NCBI GenBank assembly: GCA_937995755.1
Contig: CALKJD010000110.1
Coordinates: forward strand, 1 to 64,000
DNA from: an uncultured Saprospiraceae bacterium
GTDB taxonomy: Bacteria > Bacteroidota > Bacteroidia > Chitinophagales > Saprospiraceae
Direction: 5' to 3'
Length of the DNA stretch: 64,000 nt
A model generated the notes under the pieces. The model was not told where the DNA came from. It worked only from the letters and a program-made list of their open reading frames with translations, and ran no database searches. This document shows, piece by piece, positions 1 to 7,449 of this stretch; the stretch's first letter is position 1; every line of letters starts with the position of its first letter. Both the position numbers and the translations under genes were made by a program.

Positions 1-1
1 C

Positions 2-127
2 AAGTTTGGTAAAGTAGATTTTAAGAAACGTAATTCGAAAATAAAGAATACAGATCTAAAGCAAGGTGAAGAAGGCGGTGGCCAAGGGGGTGGATCTACT
101 GGGAGTCCAGGAGGCGGACAGGGATAG
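2..127 (+). CDS. C-terminal end of a Gly-rich protein (partial)
   Basis: An open frame enters from the left edge and ends in TAG after 41 residues. The visible part is a Lys/Asn-rich stretch followed by a low-complexity tail of Gly, Gln and Ser (GGGQGGGSTGSPGGGQG). Such flexible Gly-rich tails occur at the ends of secreted or membrane proteins in Bacteroidota, but the body of the protein lies outside the window and no function can be given. It could also be chance read-through; the biased composition and the clean stop make a real gene end more likely. Confidence 0.5.
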   Translation, partial: KFGKVDFKKRNSKIKNTDLKQGEEGGGQGGGSTGSPGGGQG

Positions 128-356
128 GTTTAATATCGTAATTATTAATTTTTCAACGTGGTAAATTAGAGTAACGATCGTTTTGATTGAGTATCTACCA
201 TAAAAGGTTTGGCGAGGCTTGTGCTTAAAAATATTAAAATAAATTTTCTTGAAAGTGATAGATGATGTTGATCGATCTAAAAAGCACAAGTTTAATATTT
301 AACGAGTATTAGAAATCGGTATTTTATATATTACGTCCAATTAATAAAATACAATC

Positions 357-527
357 ATGAAGGAATTTATTTATTTCTTAGTTAAAGTCGTATTGGTAAG
401 CGCATTTATAGGTCTGATTGTAACTTTTATATTAAGATCTCTTGATATGAATGGAGTTTATGGTCAATATGCTGCTAATATCACGGTTGTATTGATAATA
501 TTCTATAAGTGGAGAAAGAAGAAATAA
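357..527 (+). CDS. Small two-helix membrane protein, 56 aa
   Basis: A short frame starts at ATG 357 and ends at TAA 525-527. The protein has a hydrophobic segment at about residues 8-27 (VKVVLVSAFIGLIVTFIL), a short polar turn containing SLDMNGVYGQ, a second hydrophobic segment at about 40-51 (ANITVVLIIFY) and a basic tail KWRKKK. This is the layout of a small integral membrane protein with both ends in the cytoplasm. No family is recognised. It lies alone between the Gly-rich fragment and the converging transketolase operon. It is short, so it may be a chance frame, but the two clean helices and the positive-inside tail favour a gene. Confidence 0.5.
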   Translation: MKEFIYFLVKVVLVSAFIGLIVTFILRSLDMNGVYGQYAANITVVLIIFYKWRKKK

Positions 528-571
528 GTTAGCATTTACTTATTGGGGAATACGGTGTATCATTGAGCTCC

Positions 572-610
572 AAGAAAAAAGAGCCACCAAGTAAAACTTG
601 ATGACTCTTT
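572..610 (-). terminator. Rho-independent terminator after the transketolase operon
   Basis: The arms 578-592 and 596-610 form a 15-bp stem (with G-U pairs on the minus strand) around a 3-nt loop. Read on the minus strand it is followed by a T-rich run. It sits just beyond the stop of the transketolase C-subunit gene. Confidence 0.75.
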
Positions 611-632
611 ATCTCAATAGTTATATCGTTGA

Positions 633-1586
633 CTATTTTCTCGCTATTGCTCTTTTCGCCGCAGCAATCACATCATCCACAGATAATCCATACTTATCAA
701 GAAGTTCTGTTGGTTTTCCGCTTTCACCAAATGAATCATTGACTGCCACTAACTCTTGTGGAGTCGGTAGCTTAGATCCAAGAAGATTAGCGACACAAGA
801 TCCTAATCCACCATTGCGTTGGTGCTCTTCTGCTGTTACTATACATCCTGTCTTGGTCACAGACTTGAGGATCGCTTCGTCGTCTAATGGCTTGATAGTA
901 TGTATGTTGAGAAGATCTACAGTGATACCTTCTTCAGCCAATGATCTCGCCGCCTCTAGAGATTGCCATACCATATGTCCTGTTGCAACTATAGTTACGT
1001 CTGATCCTTCATTCATATGTATCGCTTTACCGATTACAAATGGTTTGTCTTCCATAAACATAGGCCAAGACGGTCGACCAAATCTTAAATAGACAGGTCC
1101 TTCGTATTCAGCAATTGCTAATGTAGCCGCTTTAGTCTGGTGGTAATCGCAAGTATTGATCACAGTCATTCCAGGTAGCATGTTCATCATGCCGATATCT
1201 TCTAGAATCTGGTGGGTAGCACCATCTTCTCCAAGAGTAAGACCTGCGTGAGATGCACATATCTTTACGTTCTTATCTGAGTACGCAATGGATTGTCTGA
1301 TTTGATCATATACACGACCAGTAGAGAAATTGGCAAATGTACCTGTGAAAGGTATTTTGCCACCAATAGCCATACCCGCAGCAAGACTCATCATATTGGC
1401 TTCTGCGATACCTACCTGGAAAAATCTATCTGGGTACGCATCTTTAAATTTATTCATTTTGAGAGATCCAGTAAGGTCGGCGCATAGGCCTACTACCTCA
1501 GGATTTTTCACAGCAGCTTCGTGCAAGCCGTCACCAAATCCATCTCTTGTTCCTTTCTTTCCGCTAGACTGATAGTCTGATAGCAT
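633..1586 (-). CDS. Transketolase, C-terminal subunit
   Basis: 317 aa, matching the C-terminal half of transketolase (the pyrimidine-binding and C-terminal domains). Transketolase moves two-carbon units between sugar phosphates in the cytoplasmic pentose phosphate pathway using thiamine diphosphate. Recognisable stretches are [15 protein letters not shown] near the start, [19 protein letters not shown] (the Glu that activates the cofactor), the [11 protein letters not shown] region and the RFGRP segment, then the C-terminal domain around [14 protein letters not shown]. It is 48 nt downstream of the N-subunit gene and clearly in the same operon. Two-gene transketolases are common in Bacteroidota and other bacteria, so the split is natural rather than a frameshift. 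Confidence 0.93.
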   Translation of the reverse strand: MLSDYQSSGKKGTRDGFGDGLHEAAVKNPEVVGLCADLTGSLKMNKFKDAYPDRFFQVGIAEANMMSLAAGMAIGGKIPFTGTFANFSTGRVYDQIRQSIAYSDKNVKICASHAGLTLGEDGATHQILEDIGMMNMLPGMTVINTCDYHQTKAATLAIAEYEGPVYLRFGRPSWPMFMEDKPFVIGKAIHMNEGSDVTIVATGHMVWQSLEAARSLAEEGITVDLLNIHTIKPLDDEAILKSVTKTGCIVTAEEHQRNGGLGSCVANLLGSKLPTPQELVAVNDSFGESGKPTELLDKYGLSVDDVIAAAKRAIARK

Positions 1587-1634
1587 AGTTTATATTTTAT
1601 TAAGGTTATTGTCGTTGGTTATAATGATTTTGGA

Positions 1635-2477
1635 CTAGTAGTCGCCCTGTGTTTCTTCTAGTTGAGAAAGAGCATCTGCTAGCTGTTCGTCGTTAGGAGC
1701 TGATCCATGCCATTTGTGGGTACCCTCCATAAAGTCTACCCCCTTTCCCATCTCAGTGCGCATTAATACGACTGTAGGTTGTCCACTGCCTGATCTCCCT
1801 TTTGCTGTTTGTAAGCCTGATAGAACTGATGACATGTCGTTGCCATCCATTTCCATAACGTGCCATCCAAATGCTTTCCATTTGGCAGGTAGATCACCAA
1901 GTGACATCACATCTTTGGTGTCACCATCTATTTGGCGACCATTCCAATCAACTATAGCTACTACATTGTCGCACTTATAGTGTGCTCCATACATTGCAGC
2001 TTCCCATACTTGACCTTCTTGAAGTTCTCCATCTCCCATGAGTACATAGACCATTTTGTCATCACCGTCAAGTTTTTTCGTTTGAGCTACCCCTATAGCA
2101 GCAGATAGGCCTTGACCCAGAGATCCTGACGCGATACGAATACCTGGAAGGTGCTCATGAGTTGCTGGGTGACCTTGTACTCTAGAGTTGATATGTCTAA
2201 ATGTTGCTAACTCAGCTACTGGAAAGTAACCAGACCTAGCTAGTACACTATACCATACTGGTGATATGTGACCATTAGATAGAAAGAATAGATCTTCTCC
2301 TTTACCATTCATGTTGAATGATGGATCGTGCTCTAGGTGATTGAAGTATAATGCAGTAAGTAGATCTGCACAGCCGAGTGATCCTCCTGGGTGACCTGAG
2401 CTTACAGCATGTACCATACGTACTATATCTCTACGTACCTGCGAAGCAATTTTTTTGAGTTCTGCGATTTCCGCCAT
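1635..2477 (-). CDS. Transketolase, N-terminal subunit
   Basis: 280 aa, matching the N-terminal (pyrophosphate/metal-binding) domain. Visible motifs are SSGHPGGSLGCADLLTALYF, HISPVWYSVLA, the GSLGQGLS segment and the thiamine-diphosphate motif that begins GDGELQEGQVWEAA and ends near NGRQIDG. I chose ATG 2477 (MAEIAELKK): a longer frame runs back to 2570, but that extension passes through the HU terminator hairpin and does not look like protein. Together with the next gene it makes one functional transketolase. Confidence 0.93.
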   Translation of the reverse strand: MAEIAELKKIASQVRRDIVRMVHAVSSGHPGGSLGCADLLTALYFNHLEHDPSFNMNGKGEDLFFLSNGHISPVWYSVLARSGYFPVAELATFRHINSRVQGHPATHEHLPGIRIASGSLGQGLSAAIGVAQTKKLDGDDKMVYVLMGDGELQEGQVWEAAMYGAHYKCDNVVAIVDWNGRQIDGDTKDVMSLGDLPAKWKAFGWHVMEMDGNDMSSVLSGLQTAKGRSGSGQPTVVLMRTEMGKGVDFMEGTHKWHGSAPNDEQLADALSQLEETQGDY

Positions 2478-2540
2478 TTTACAATTGGTTGTTAGTTGGT
2501 GTATGTAACTTATTTGAAATAATAAATATAGAATTTGCCT

Positions 2541-2580
2541 AAAAATAAAATAGGCAATCTTGAAACACAAGACTGCCTAT
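2541..2580 (-). terminator. Terminator of the HU gene
   Basis: The arms 2550-2562 and 2568-2580 form a 13-bp stem with a 5-nt loop, followed on the minus strand by a T-rich tail. It separates the HU transcript from the transketolase operon. Confidence 0.75.
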
Positions 2581-2602
2581 AAAATATCTTAGTACAGTAA
2601 TA

Positions 2603-2875
2603 CTAGTTTACTGATTCAGAAAGTGCTTTTCCTGGCTTAAATTTCACTTGGTTTTTAGCTTTGATCTGGATAGTAGCACCTGTTAATGGGTTTCTTCCTT
2701 CTCTTGCTTTTCTCATATTAGTTGAGAATGTACCAAATCCAACGAAAGCAGCTTTGTCTCCTGCTTTAAGAGTAGACTCGATTGCACCGAATACACCGTT
2801 TACTGCGTCAGTTGCCTGAGCTTTAGTGATTCCTGCTGCGTCTGCTACTTTCTCGATTAGATCTCCTTTGTTCAT
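2603..2875 (-). CDS. HU family DNA-binding protein
   Basis: 90 aa, the normal length for HU, a dimeric nucleoid protein that bends and compacts DNA. The fold is visible in order: helical N-terminus MNKGDLIEKVADAAGITKAQA, the helix containing AVNGVFGAIESTL, the motif VGFGTFS, and the DNA-binding arm with GRNPLTGATIQI, then KNQVKFKPGKALSESV. It is monocistronic, with its own promoter at 2914-2945 and terminator at 2541-2580. It could be HU or its paralogue IHF, but the arm sequence (REGRNPLTG) is HU-like. Confidence 0.95.
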   Translation of the reverse strand: MNKGDLIEKVADAAGITKAQATDAVNGVFGAIESTLKAGDKAAFVGFGTFSTNMRKAREGRNPLTGATIQIKAKNQVKFKPGKALSESVN

Positions 2876-2913
2876 CTTATTGAATGTTTTAGTTAACTAA
2901 GTAATTATTGAGG

Positions 2914-2945
2914 CAAAAGTATATTAATGAAAATATATATACAAA
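2914..2945 (-). promoter_or_regulatory. Bacteroidota-type promoter of the HU gene
   Basis: On the minus strand a -33 TTTG (complement of 2942-2945) is followed after 20 nt by a -7 TACTTTTG box (complement of 2914-2921), fitting the known Bacteroidota TTTG / TAnnTTTG consensus. The predicted transcript start is about 30 nt before the HU ATG. Confidence 0.7.
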
Positions 2946-3016
2946 CAATACCCAAGAAAAGGGCTAAAAGAGCCGTAAATAAAGGGTTTTTACCCATTTT
3001 GAGGTAGTTGATAACA

Positions 3017-3044
3017 CTTGTAAGATTGATTTGGCTTACTTTTG
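3017..3044 (+). promoter_or_regulatory. Possible promoter of the small lipoprotein gene
   Basis: A good -7 box TACTTTTG at 3037-3044 lies 53 nt before the ATG at 3098. The best -33 candidate is CTTG at 3017-3020, 16 nt away, so the -33 part is weak. Confidence 0.45.
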
Positions 3045-3097
3045 GAATATAAATATCAATTTAACCGTTCTATATCTCTCACAAATTAGCTAGTCAT

Positions 3098-3310
3098 ATG
3101 AAGAAATATACCATCCCTTTATTCTATTTAGTAGGCTTTTTGTTAATGGCTACTAGTCAAACGTCGTGTAAGGCTGGATACGGTTGCCCAGCTGAAGAAG
3201 CATATTATAAAAATCAAGAAAACCCTAAACCAGCTTCGACGAAGAGGGGAGAGTCCAATTTATTTGATAAGAAAAGAAGGAAAAAGCTTAAAGAGAGAGG
3301 ACAAGGTTAA
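3098..3310 (+). CDS. Small secreted lipoprotein-like protein, 70 aa
   Basis: It begins MKKYTIPLFYLVGFLLMAT and continues SQTSCKAGYGCPAEEAYYK. The signal segment ends in a Cys at residue 24 that could be lipidated, although Gln at -3 makes the lipobox imperfect. The rest is short and polar: GYGCPAEEAYYKNQ, then PKPASTKRGESNLFDKKRRKK. Small proteins with a GCPA...KRG.SNLF pattern are, as far as I recall, widespread and uncharacterised in Bacteroidota. The function is unknown. It has its own -7 promoter box upstream and no obvious partner genes. Confidence 0.7.
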   Translation: MKKYTIPLFYLVGFLLMATSQTSCKAGYGCPAEEAYYKNQENPKPASTKRGESNLFDKKRRKKLKERGQG

Positions 3311-3332
3311 TTATTGGCTACATCTACGCTAT

Positions 3333-3370
3333 AAAAAAAGAAGTGCAAGCCCTATGACGGATTTGCACTT
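3333..3370 (-). terminator. Terminator-like hairpin downstream of the Hsp20 genes
   Basis: The perfect 8-bp arms 3341-3348 and 3363-3370 enclose a 14-nt loop; on the minus strand this is followed by seven T (complement of 3333-3339). It lies about 90 nt beyond the stop of the minus-strand Hsp20 gene. A second perfect inverted repeat (cagttta / taaactg, near 3399-3415) precedes it without a T-run. Confidence 0.55.
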
Positions 3371-3462
3371 ACAGCGGTCTCATGACCTATATACCAGTTT
3401 AGATTATAAACTGGGAACCTCCCCTATGAAAAAAAAATCTTGTTATAGTACCTATCTTAGTA

Positions 3463-3888
3463 TTATACGATATCTATAATCCTACCATCGTTTTCTTTTT
3501 TGTCTTTTTTAGCTATTGTTATATTAAGAATGCCATTTTCATACGTGGCAGATATGTTTTCACGATCTATCGTTTCAGGTAGATGAAAGCTTCGTTTAAA
3601 ACTACTGTAGCTAAATTCTCTACGTAGAAAACTACGTTCCTCCTTTACTTTGTTTATTTCCTTGTTAGTACTCACGATGAGTTGATCTTTTTCAACTTTA
3701 ATCATGAAGTCTGACTTATCTAGTCCAGGTGCAGCTATTTGTATATTATGCTGATTGTTGTTTTCAGTAATGTTAACGGATGGTGTATCAGATACAAAGT
3801 CAGTACCTATAATATCACTCAAGCTACTGTTGAGCACATTGTCGATTACATTGGTAATCTTATTTGTGGTAAATATTGGATGGGTCAT
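3463..3888 (-). CDS. Small heat-shock protein, Hsp20/alpha-crystallin family
   Basis: 141 aa. Members bind unfolding proteins in the cytoplasm without ATP. The alpha-crystallin domain spans about residues 36-130: PSVNITENNNQHNIQIAAPG, LDKSDFMIKVEKDQLIVS, then SYSSFKRSFHLPETIDREN and the signature ATYENGILNITIAKK. The C-terminus ends in RIIDIV, equivalent to the I-x-I/V tail that contacts neighbouring subunits. A second Hsp20 gene lies 161 nt upstream on the same strand. The two share about the same layout but differ in sequence, as expected for an old duplication. Heat or stress induction is likely but not shown here. Confidence 0.92.
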   Translation of the reverse strand: MTHPIFTTNKITNVIDNVLNSSLSDIIGTDFVSDTPSVNITENNNQHNIQIAAPGLDKSDFMIKVEKDQLIVSTNKEINKVKEERSFLRREFSYSSFKRSFHLPETIDRENISATYENGILNITIAKKDKKENDGRIIDIV

Positions 3889-3998
3889 ATTGTTTTATTT
3901 ATGTTGCGTTTAAATATAAATACAACTGGTAGTAATGTATTGGATGGGTAATGATCCATAAACACTATGTTTGGTTGTATTTGGTGCAGCGAAGTACC

Positions 3999-4030
3999 GA
4001 AGAGGAAGTAAATGGTAGTACTTCCTCTTC
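3999..4030. repeat. 12-bp perfect inverted repeat between the Hsp20 genes
   Basis: gaagaggaagta (3999-4010) and its exact complement (4019-4030) enclose an 8-nt loop. It follows the stop of the upstream Hsp20 gene on the minus strand. There is no T-run, so it may act as an mRNA-end stabiliser or weak terminator rather than an intrinsic terminator. Confidence 0.55.
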
Positions 4031-4049
4031 TACGTACATTGCTTTTATG

Positions 4050-4487
4050 TTATTTAATGATAACTTGCTTCGGTGCAGCTTCTGGAGTTTTTCCTATTGT
4101 CAGATAAAGTATTCCACTTTCTACCTTAGCATTGATATCTTCTTGGTTAGCATCTTTTGGAAGATTAAATGATCTATTGAATGCTCCATAAGAAAACTCC
4201 TGAAGTCTATAAGTTTCTTCATTTAAAGTCTTTTCTATATCGGAGCTTATCACCAACTTATTATCCTTTACTGATATGTTGATATCTGTTTTATTGTAAC
4301 CAGGTACAGACATTTCAATAGTATATTCCTTATCATCTTGCTTTACATTCACTGCAGGAGTGGTATTTACTTTATCCTTTGCTACAGCATTAATTGGAGT
4401 GTTCATGATTTCATTTACCATATTGGCAAATGTTGGAAATGCAATTTGATTTCGTCTTGCTCCGTTGCGGTATTTTGTGTGATTCAT
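4050..4487 (-). CDS. Small heat-shock protein, Hsp20/alpha-crystallin family
   Basis: 145 aa. The N-terminal arm MNHTKYRNGARRNQIAFPTF is typical of Bacteroidota Hsp20. The alpha-crystallin domain covers about residues 43-135, with PAVNVKQDDKEYTIEMSVPG, YNKTDINISVKDNKLVISS, FSYGAFNRSFNLPKDANQED and the signature AKVESGILYLTIGK. The C-terminal tail is KQVIIK. It is the promoter-proximal member of the pair; the upstream intergenic region at 4592-4659 holds direct and inverted repeats that may be its control site. Confidence 0.92.
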   Translation of the reverse strand: MNHTKYRNGARRNQIAFPTFANMVNEIMNTPINAVAKDKVNTTPAVNVKQDDKEYTIEMSVPGYNKTDINISVKDNKLVISSDIEKTLNEETYRLQEFSYGAFNRSFNLPKDANQEDINAKVESGILYLTIGKTPEAAPKQVIIK

Positions 4488-4591
4488 AATGGTATAATTT
4501 AGTATTTAAGTTTTAATGATTTTTGATGAGTTCTAACCTCAATTCTACAATACCACTAGATCAATTGCTATTCCATTCCAATTATTAAGAC

Positions 4592-4659
4592 AAAGAGACA
4601 AGAATCTCAAAATGAAAGAGACAAAATGTCGCATTTGTAATTAAATGAGTGACATTTTG
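4592..4659. promoter_or_regulatory. Direct and inverted repeats upstream of the Hsp20 gene
   Basis: aaagagacaa occurs twice (4592-4601 and 4615-4624) with a 23-nt period, about two helical turns. It overlaps a perfect 9-bp inverted repeat CAAAATGTC (4622-4630) / GACATTTTG (4651-4659). The block sits between the dodecin terminator and the Hsp20 start. It is not the CIRCE sequence; a repressor site is an inference. Confidence 0.4.
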
Positions 4660-4683
4660 GCGCCTTGGTTTATGTTTTGTATG

Positions 4684-4719
4684 AAAAAAGCCAGTTGGAA
4701 ATTAATCCAACTGGCTTTT
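4684..4719 (-). terminator. Terminator of the dodecin gene (bidirectional form)
   Basis: The perfect 14-bp arms 4686-4699 and 4706-4719 enclose a 6-nt loop, with A-runs on one side and T-runs on the other. It lies 29 nt beyond the dodecin stop. Confidence 0.85.
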
Positions 4720-4747
4720 ATTTACACTCTGTAGTAAACAGGAATAA

Positions 4748-4951
4748 TTAGTCTTTTACTTCGAATGTGATTTTTAGATTAACTCTGTACTCTTCTACTT
4801 TTCCATCTTCAACGGTTACATTCATGTTTTGAACAAATGCTGATTTGATGTTTTTAACTGATTTGGCAGCCTTCTCTACACCTCTAGAGGTAGCATCTTC
4901 CCAACTTTCTTTAGAATTACTAAGTACTTCGATTACTTTTAAAATTGCCAT
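4748..4951 (-). CDS. Dodecin family protein
   Basis: 67 aa, the usual dodecin length. Dodecins assemble into hollow dodecamers that bind flavins (bacterial type) and buffer free flavin in the cytoplasm. Typical features are VIEVLSNSKESWEDATSRG near the start (the S-x-x-SWEDA motif), VEKAAKSVKNIKSAFVQNM in the helix-to-strand region, and the end EYRVNLKITFEVKD. A -7 like box (TATATTTG, complement of about 4988-4995) lies upstream. The gene is monocistronic with a strong terminator. The flavin-stacking Trp is the W in SWEDA, by analogy with the family. Confidence 0.9.
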   Translation of the reverse strand: MAILKVIEVLSNSKESWEDATSRGVEKAAKSVKNIKSAFVQNMNVTVEDGKVEEYRVNLKITFEVKD

Positions 4952-5152
4952 AAAATTGTAGTTTTTATATTATAAATTATTGTCGACTACAAATATACAT
5001 ATTAATAAATTGTTTAATATGAGTTTGTTGGACTTTCTGCTTCGAGTCAAATAATTGGGGTATTTGTCATCTTTGAGTCTAAGTTGTGATTGGTGTTTTG
5101 ATTTCTAATTTTCTCTGTTTTATGTCATCATTTAGTTTCTACCTTTAATACT

Positions 5153-7438
5153 ATGAACGCCATTAAACCTGTTGCTGCAACGTCTGTTGCACTTATACTT
5201 CTATGCTCATTACTTTTGTTGTCCTGTGATGGAGATAGTACTCATAATCACCATAATCAAGTGACTCAAGAGTTTCATGAAGGAACTCAGTCTATGGTTT
5301 CGGATATGGAAGCGATATACAGTAAATTAGATTTTGAAAAGAATAATTTTCAAAACCACGAGGCATTGATTATCATGGAAAAGAAAATCGATGAAGGTGA
5401 TTTTCCTAATACTCGTAAAAACCTTATGAAGTATGCAAATTTACTATTGAGGGCAGGTGAAAACGATAAAGCCATCGATGTAATCAATGGGTTATTGATG
5501 GCGAATCCTGGAATGGAACGTATAAACGATTCGACACTTAAAATACATCAATTGTTAGCGATTACATATATGCGTAAGGGTGAGATAGACAATTGCATAA
5601 TTAATCACAATTCAGAATCTTGTCTTTTTCCAATAAAAGGTGAGGCAATTCATACTGCACAGGATGGTTCTAGAGGGGCAATCCAAATTTATGAACAAAT
5701 ACTAGAAAAATTTCCTGAGGATTATGAAAGCATGTGGCTGCTCAATGTAGCCTATATGACGCTGGGAGAGTATCCTGATCTCGTTCCATCCCAATATCTC
5801 ATCAAGCCTGATATGATTGAAGATAAAGTAAAGGTAAAGAGTTATGATAATATGGCTATGGATCTGGGCTTAGATATCAATGATGTATCTGGATCGAGTA
5901 TTTTAGATGATATGGATAATGATGGCGACTTAGATCTCTTTGCCTCTTCTTGGTCTCTCAAAGGTCAGCTTAGGTATTTTGAAAACATAGAAGGTGAATT
6001 TGTTGAGAGAACTTTGGAGGCAGGATTAGTTGGATTGTATGGCGGACTTAATTTGAAGCAAACAGATTACAATAATGATGGATATCTAGATATATACGTC
6101 ATACGAGGAGCATGGAGAAAAAATACACAAAAGGGAATTTATCCCAATTCACTCCTCAAAAATAATGGGGATGGGACTTTTACAGATGTTACGACCCAGG
6201 CTGGCTTATATGAAATAACAGCAACTTCATCAGTAGTATGGATTGATCTTAATAATAATGGTTGGTTAGATCTGTTTGTAGCTAATGAATCTAGACTAAA
6301 ACAAAAGAGTGATAAATTTCCATGTAAATTATATATCAATAATGGAGATGGTACTTTTGTAGAAAGAGCAGAAGAGTATAAACTTGATCTAGTTGGATAT
6401 TACAAGGGAGTAGCTACGGCTGATTATGACAACGACGGAGATCAAGATCTTTATGTAACCAATTACGTTGGTGAGAATGTGATGATTAAAAATCTATTGA
6501 TGGAAAATGATAGTTTATCGTTTTCATTTGAGACTTCTCAAAGTAATACACAAGAACCTTTGTTGGCTTTTCCTTGCTGGTTTTTTGATTATGACAACGA
6601 TGGTTGGGAAGATCTTTATGTTTCTGCTTTTGCTGACTTTTTGAGCGATGGTAGAAGTGCTGAAGTAGCAAAATCGTATCTCGGACTAGATAAGGGATGC
6701 GATGGGCCAAGATTATATCATAATAATAAAAACGGAGGGTATACTAATGTAACTAAAGAAATGGGACTTGATCTTGCATTGCATACAATGGGATGTAACT
6801 ATGGAGATGTGAATAACGATGGATATCTTGATTTTTACTTAGGTACCGGAGCTCCAAGTTTCAAAACGATTGTTCCCAATAGATTGTTTTTAAATCAGCA
6901 AGCAACATCATTTGTAGATGTGACTACCTCGGCCAATGTTGGAAATATTCAAAAGGGTCATGGTATATCCATTGCAGACATAGATAATGATGGCGATCAA
7001 GATATATATGCGGTTATGGGTGGAGCATTTTCTGGGGATAATTTCCAAAATGCATTATTCGTCAATCCAGGAAATGATAATGCTTCTGTGAAGGTAAAGT
7101 TAGTGGGCACTGTGACTAATAAGGCTGCTTTAGGGAGTAAAATCAAGTTGACTGTTACTGAAAATGGAAAGCAAAGGACTATCTTTAGAACCGTTTCTAG
7201 TGGAGCGAGTTTTGGAGCCAATAGTCTTACTCAAGAAATAGGAATAGGTAATTCTCAAAGTATAGATAAACTAGAAGTTCGCTGGGCCAATGGATCTACG
7301 GATTTCGTGAATTACGGAAGCCAACCTATTGATAAACGTATTATAGTTACAGAAGGGAGGTTAAAAGTAATTGTTGAAGATGTGAATATTCTTACATTGA
7401 GCGGAGATTCAAAACACAACCATCACCATCATCTTTAA
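5153..7438 (+). CDS. CRTAC1-like lipoprotein: TPR, VCBS/FG-GAP repeats, ASPIC/UnbV domain
   Basis: 761 aa. The signal peptide ends in the lipobox LLSC (Cys about 25), so it is a lipoprotein of the outer membrane or surface. Residues about 80-215 are helical and TPR-like (ANLLLRAGENDKAIDVINGL...). Residues about 240-640 hold FG-GAP/VCBS propeller repeats with Ca-binding loops such as DMDNDGDLDLFA, DYNNDGYLDIYV, DYDNDGDQDLYV and DIDNDGDQDIYA. Residues about 655-725 are the ASPIC/UnbV domain (LGSKIKLTV ... RTVSSGASFGANS ... LEVRWANGS). Both ends are His-rich: THNHHNQ after the lipid Cys and HNHHHHL at the C-terminus. It precedes the next gene by 11 nt, so the two are co-transcribed. The exact role is unknown; relatives are adhesion- or matrix-like proteins. 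Confidence 0.88.
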   Translation: MNAIKPVAATSVALILLCSLLLLSCDGDSTHNHHNQVTQEFHEGTQSMVSDMEAIYSKLDFEKNNFQNHEALIIMEKKIDEGDFPNTRKNLMKYANLLLRAGENDKAIDVINGLLMANPGMERINDSTLKIHQLLAITYMRKGEIDNCIINHNSESCLFPIKGEAIHTAQDGSRGAIQIYEQILEKFPEDYESMWLLNVAYMTLGEYPDLVPSQYLIKPDMIEDKVKVKSYDNMAMDLGLDINDVSGSSILDDMDNDGDLDLFASSWSLKGQLRYFENIEGEFVERTLEAGLVGLYGGLNLKQTDYNNDGYLDIYVIRGAWRKNTQKGIYPNSLLKNNGDGTFTDVTTQAGLYEITATSSVVWIDLNNNGWLDLFVANESRLKQKSDKFPCKLYINNGDGTFVERAEEYKLDLVGYYKGVATADYDNDGDQDLYVTNYVGENVMIKNLLMENDSLSFSFETSQSNTQEPLLAFPCWFFDYDNDGWEDLYVSAFADFLSDGRSAEVAKSYLGLDKGCDGPRLYHNNKNGGYTNVTKEMGLDLALHTMGCNYGDVNNDGYLDFYLGTGAPSFKTIVPNRLFLNQQATSFVDVTTSANVGNIQKGHGISIADIDNDGDQDIYAVMGGAFSGDNFQNALFVNPGNDNASVKVKLVGTVTNKAALGSKIKLTVTENGKQRTIFRTVSSGASFGANSLTQEIGIGNSQSIDKLEVRWANGSTDFVNYGSQPIDKRIIVTEGRLKVIVEDVNILTLSGDSKHNHHHHL

Positions 7439-7449
7439 TAAAAATTGAA

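Noticed and set aside
598-1092. Plus-strand frame of 164 codons
   Set aside because: It lies antisense inside the transketolase C-subunit gene and has no family features; codon bias makes such shadows common here.
633-2477. Transketolase broken by a frameshift
   Set aside because: The two parts are separate genes with their own starts and a 48-nt gap, matching the natural two-subunit form in Bacteroidota.
2478-2570. N-terminal extension of the transketolase N-subunit to 2570
   Set aside because: The extra part runs through the HU terminator hairpin and its peptide looks random; ATG 2477 gives the normal start.
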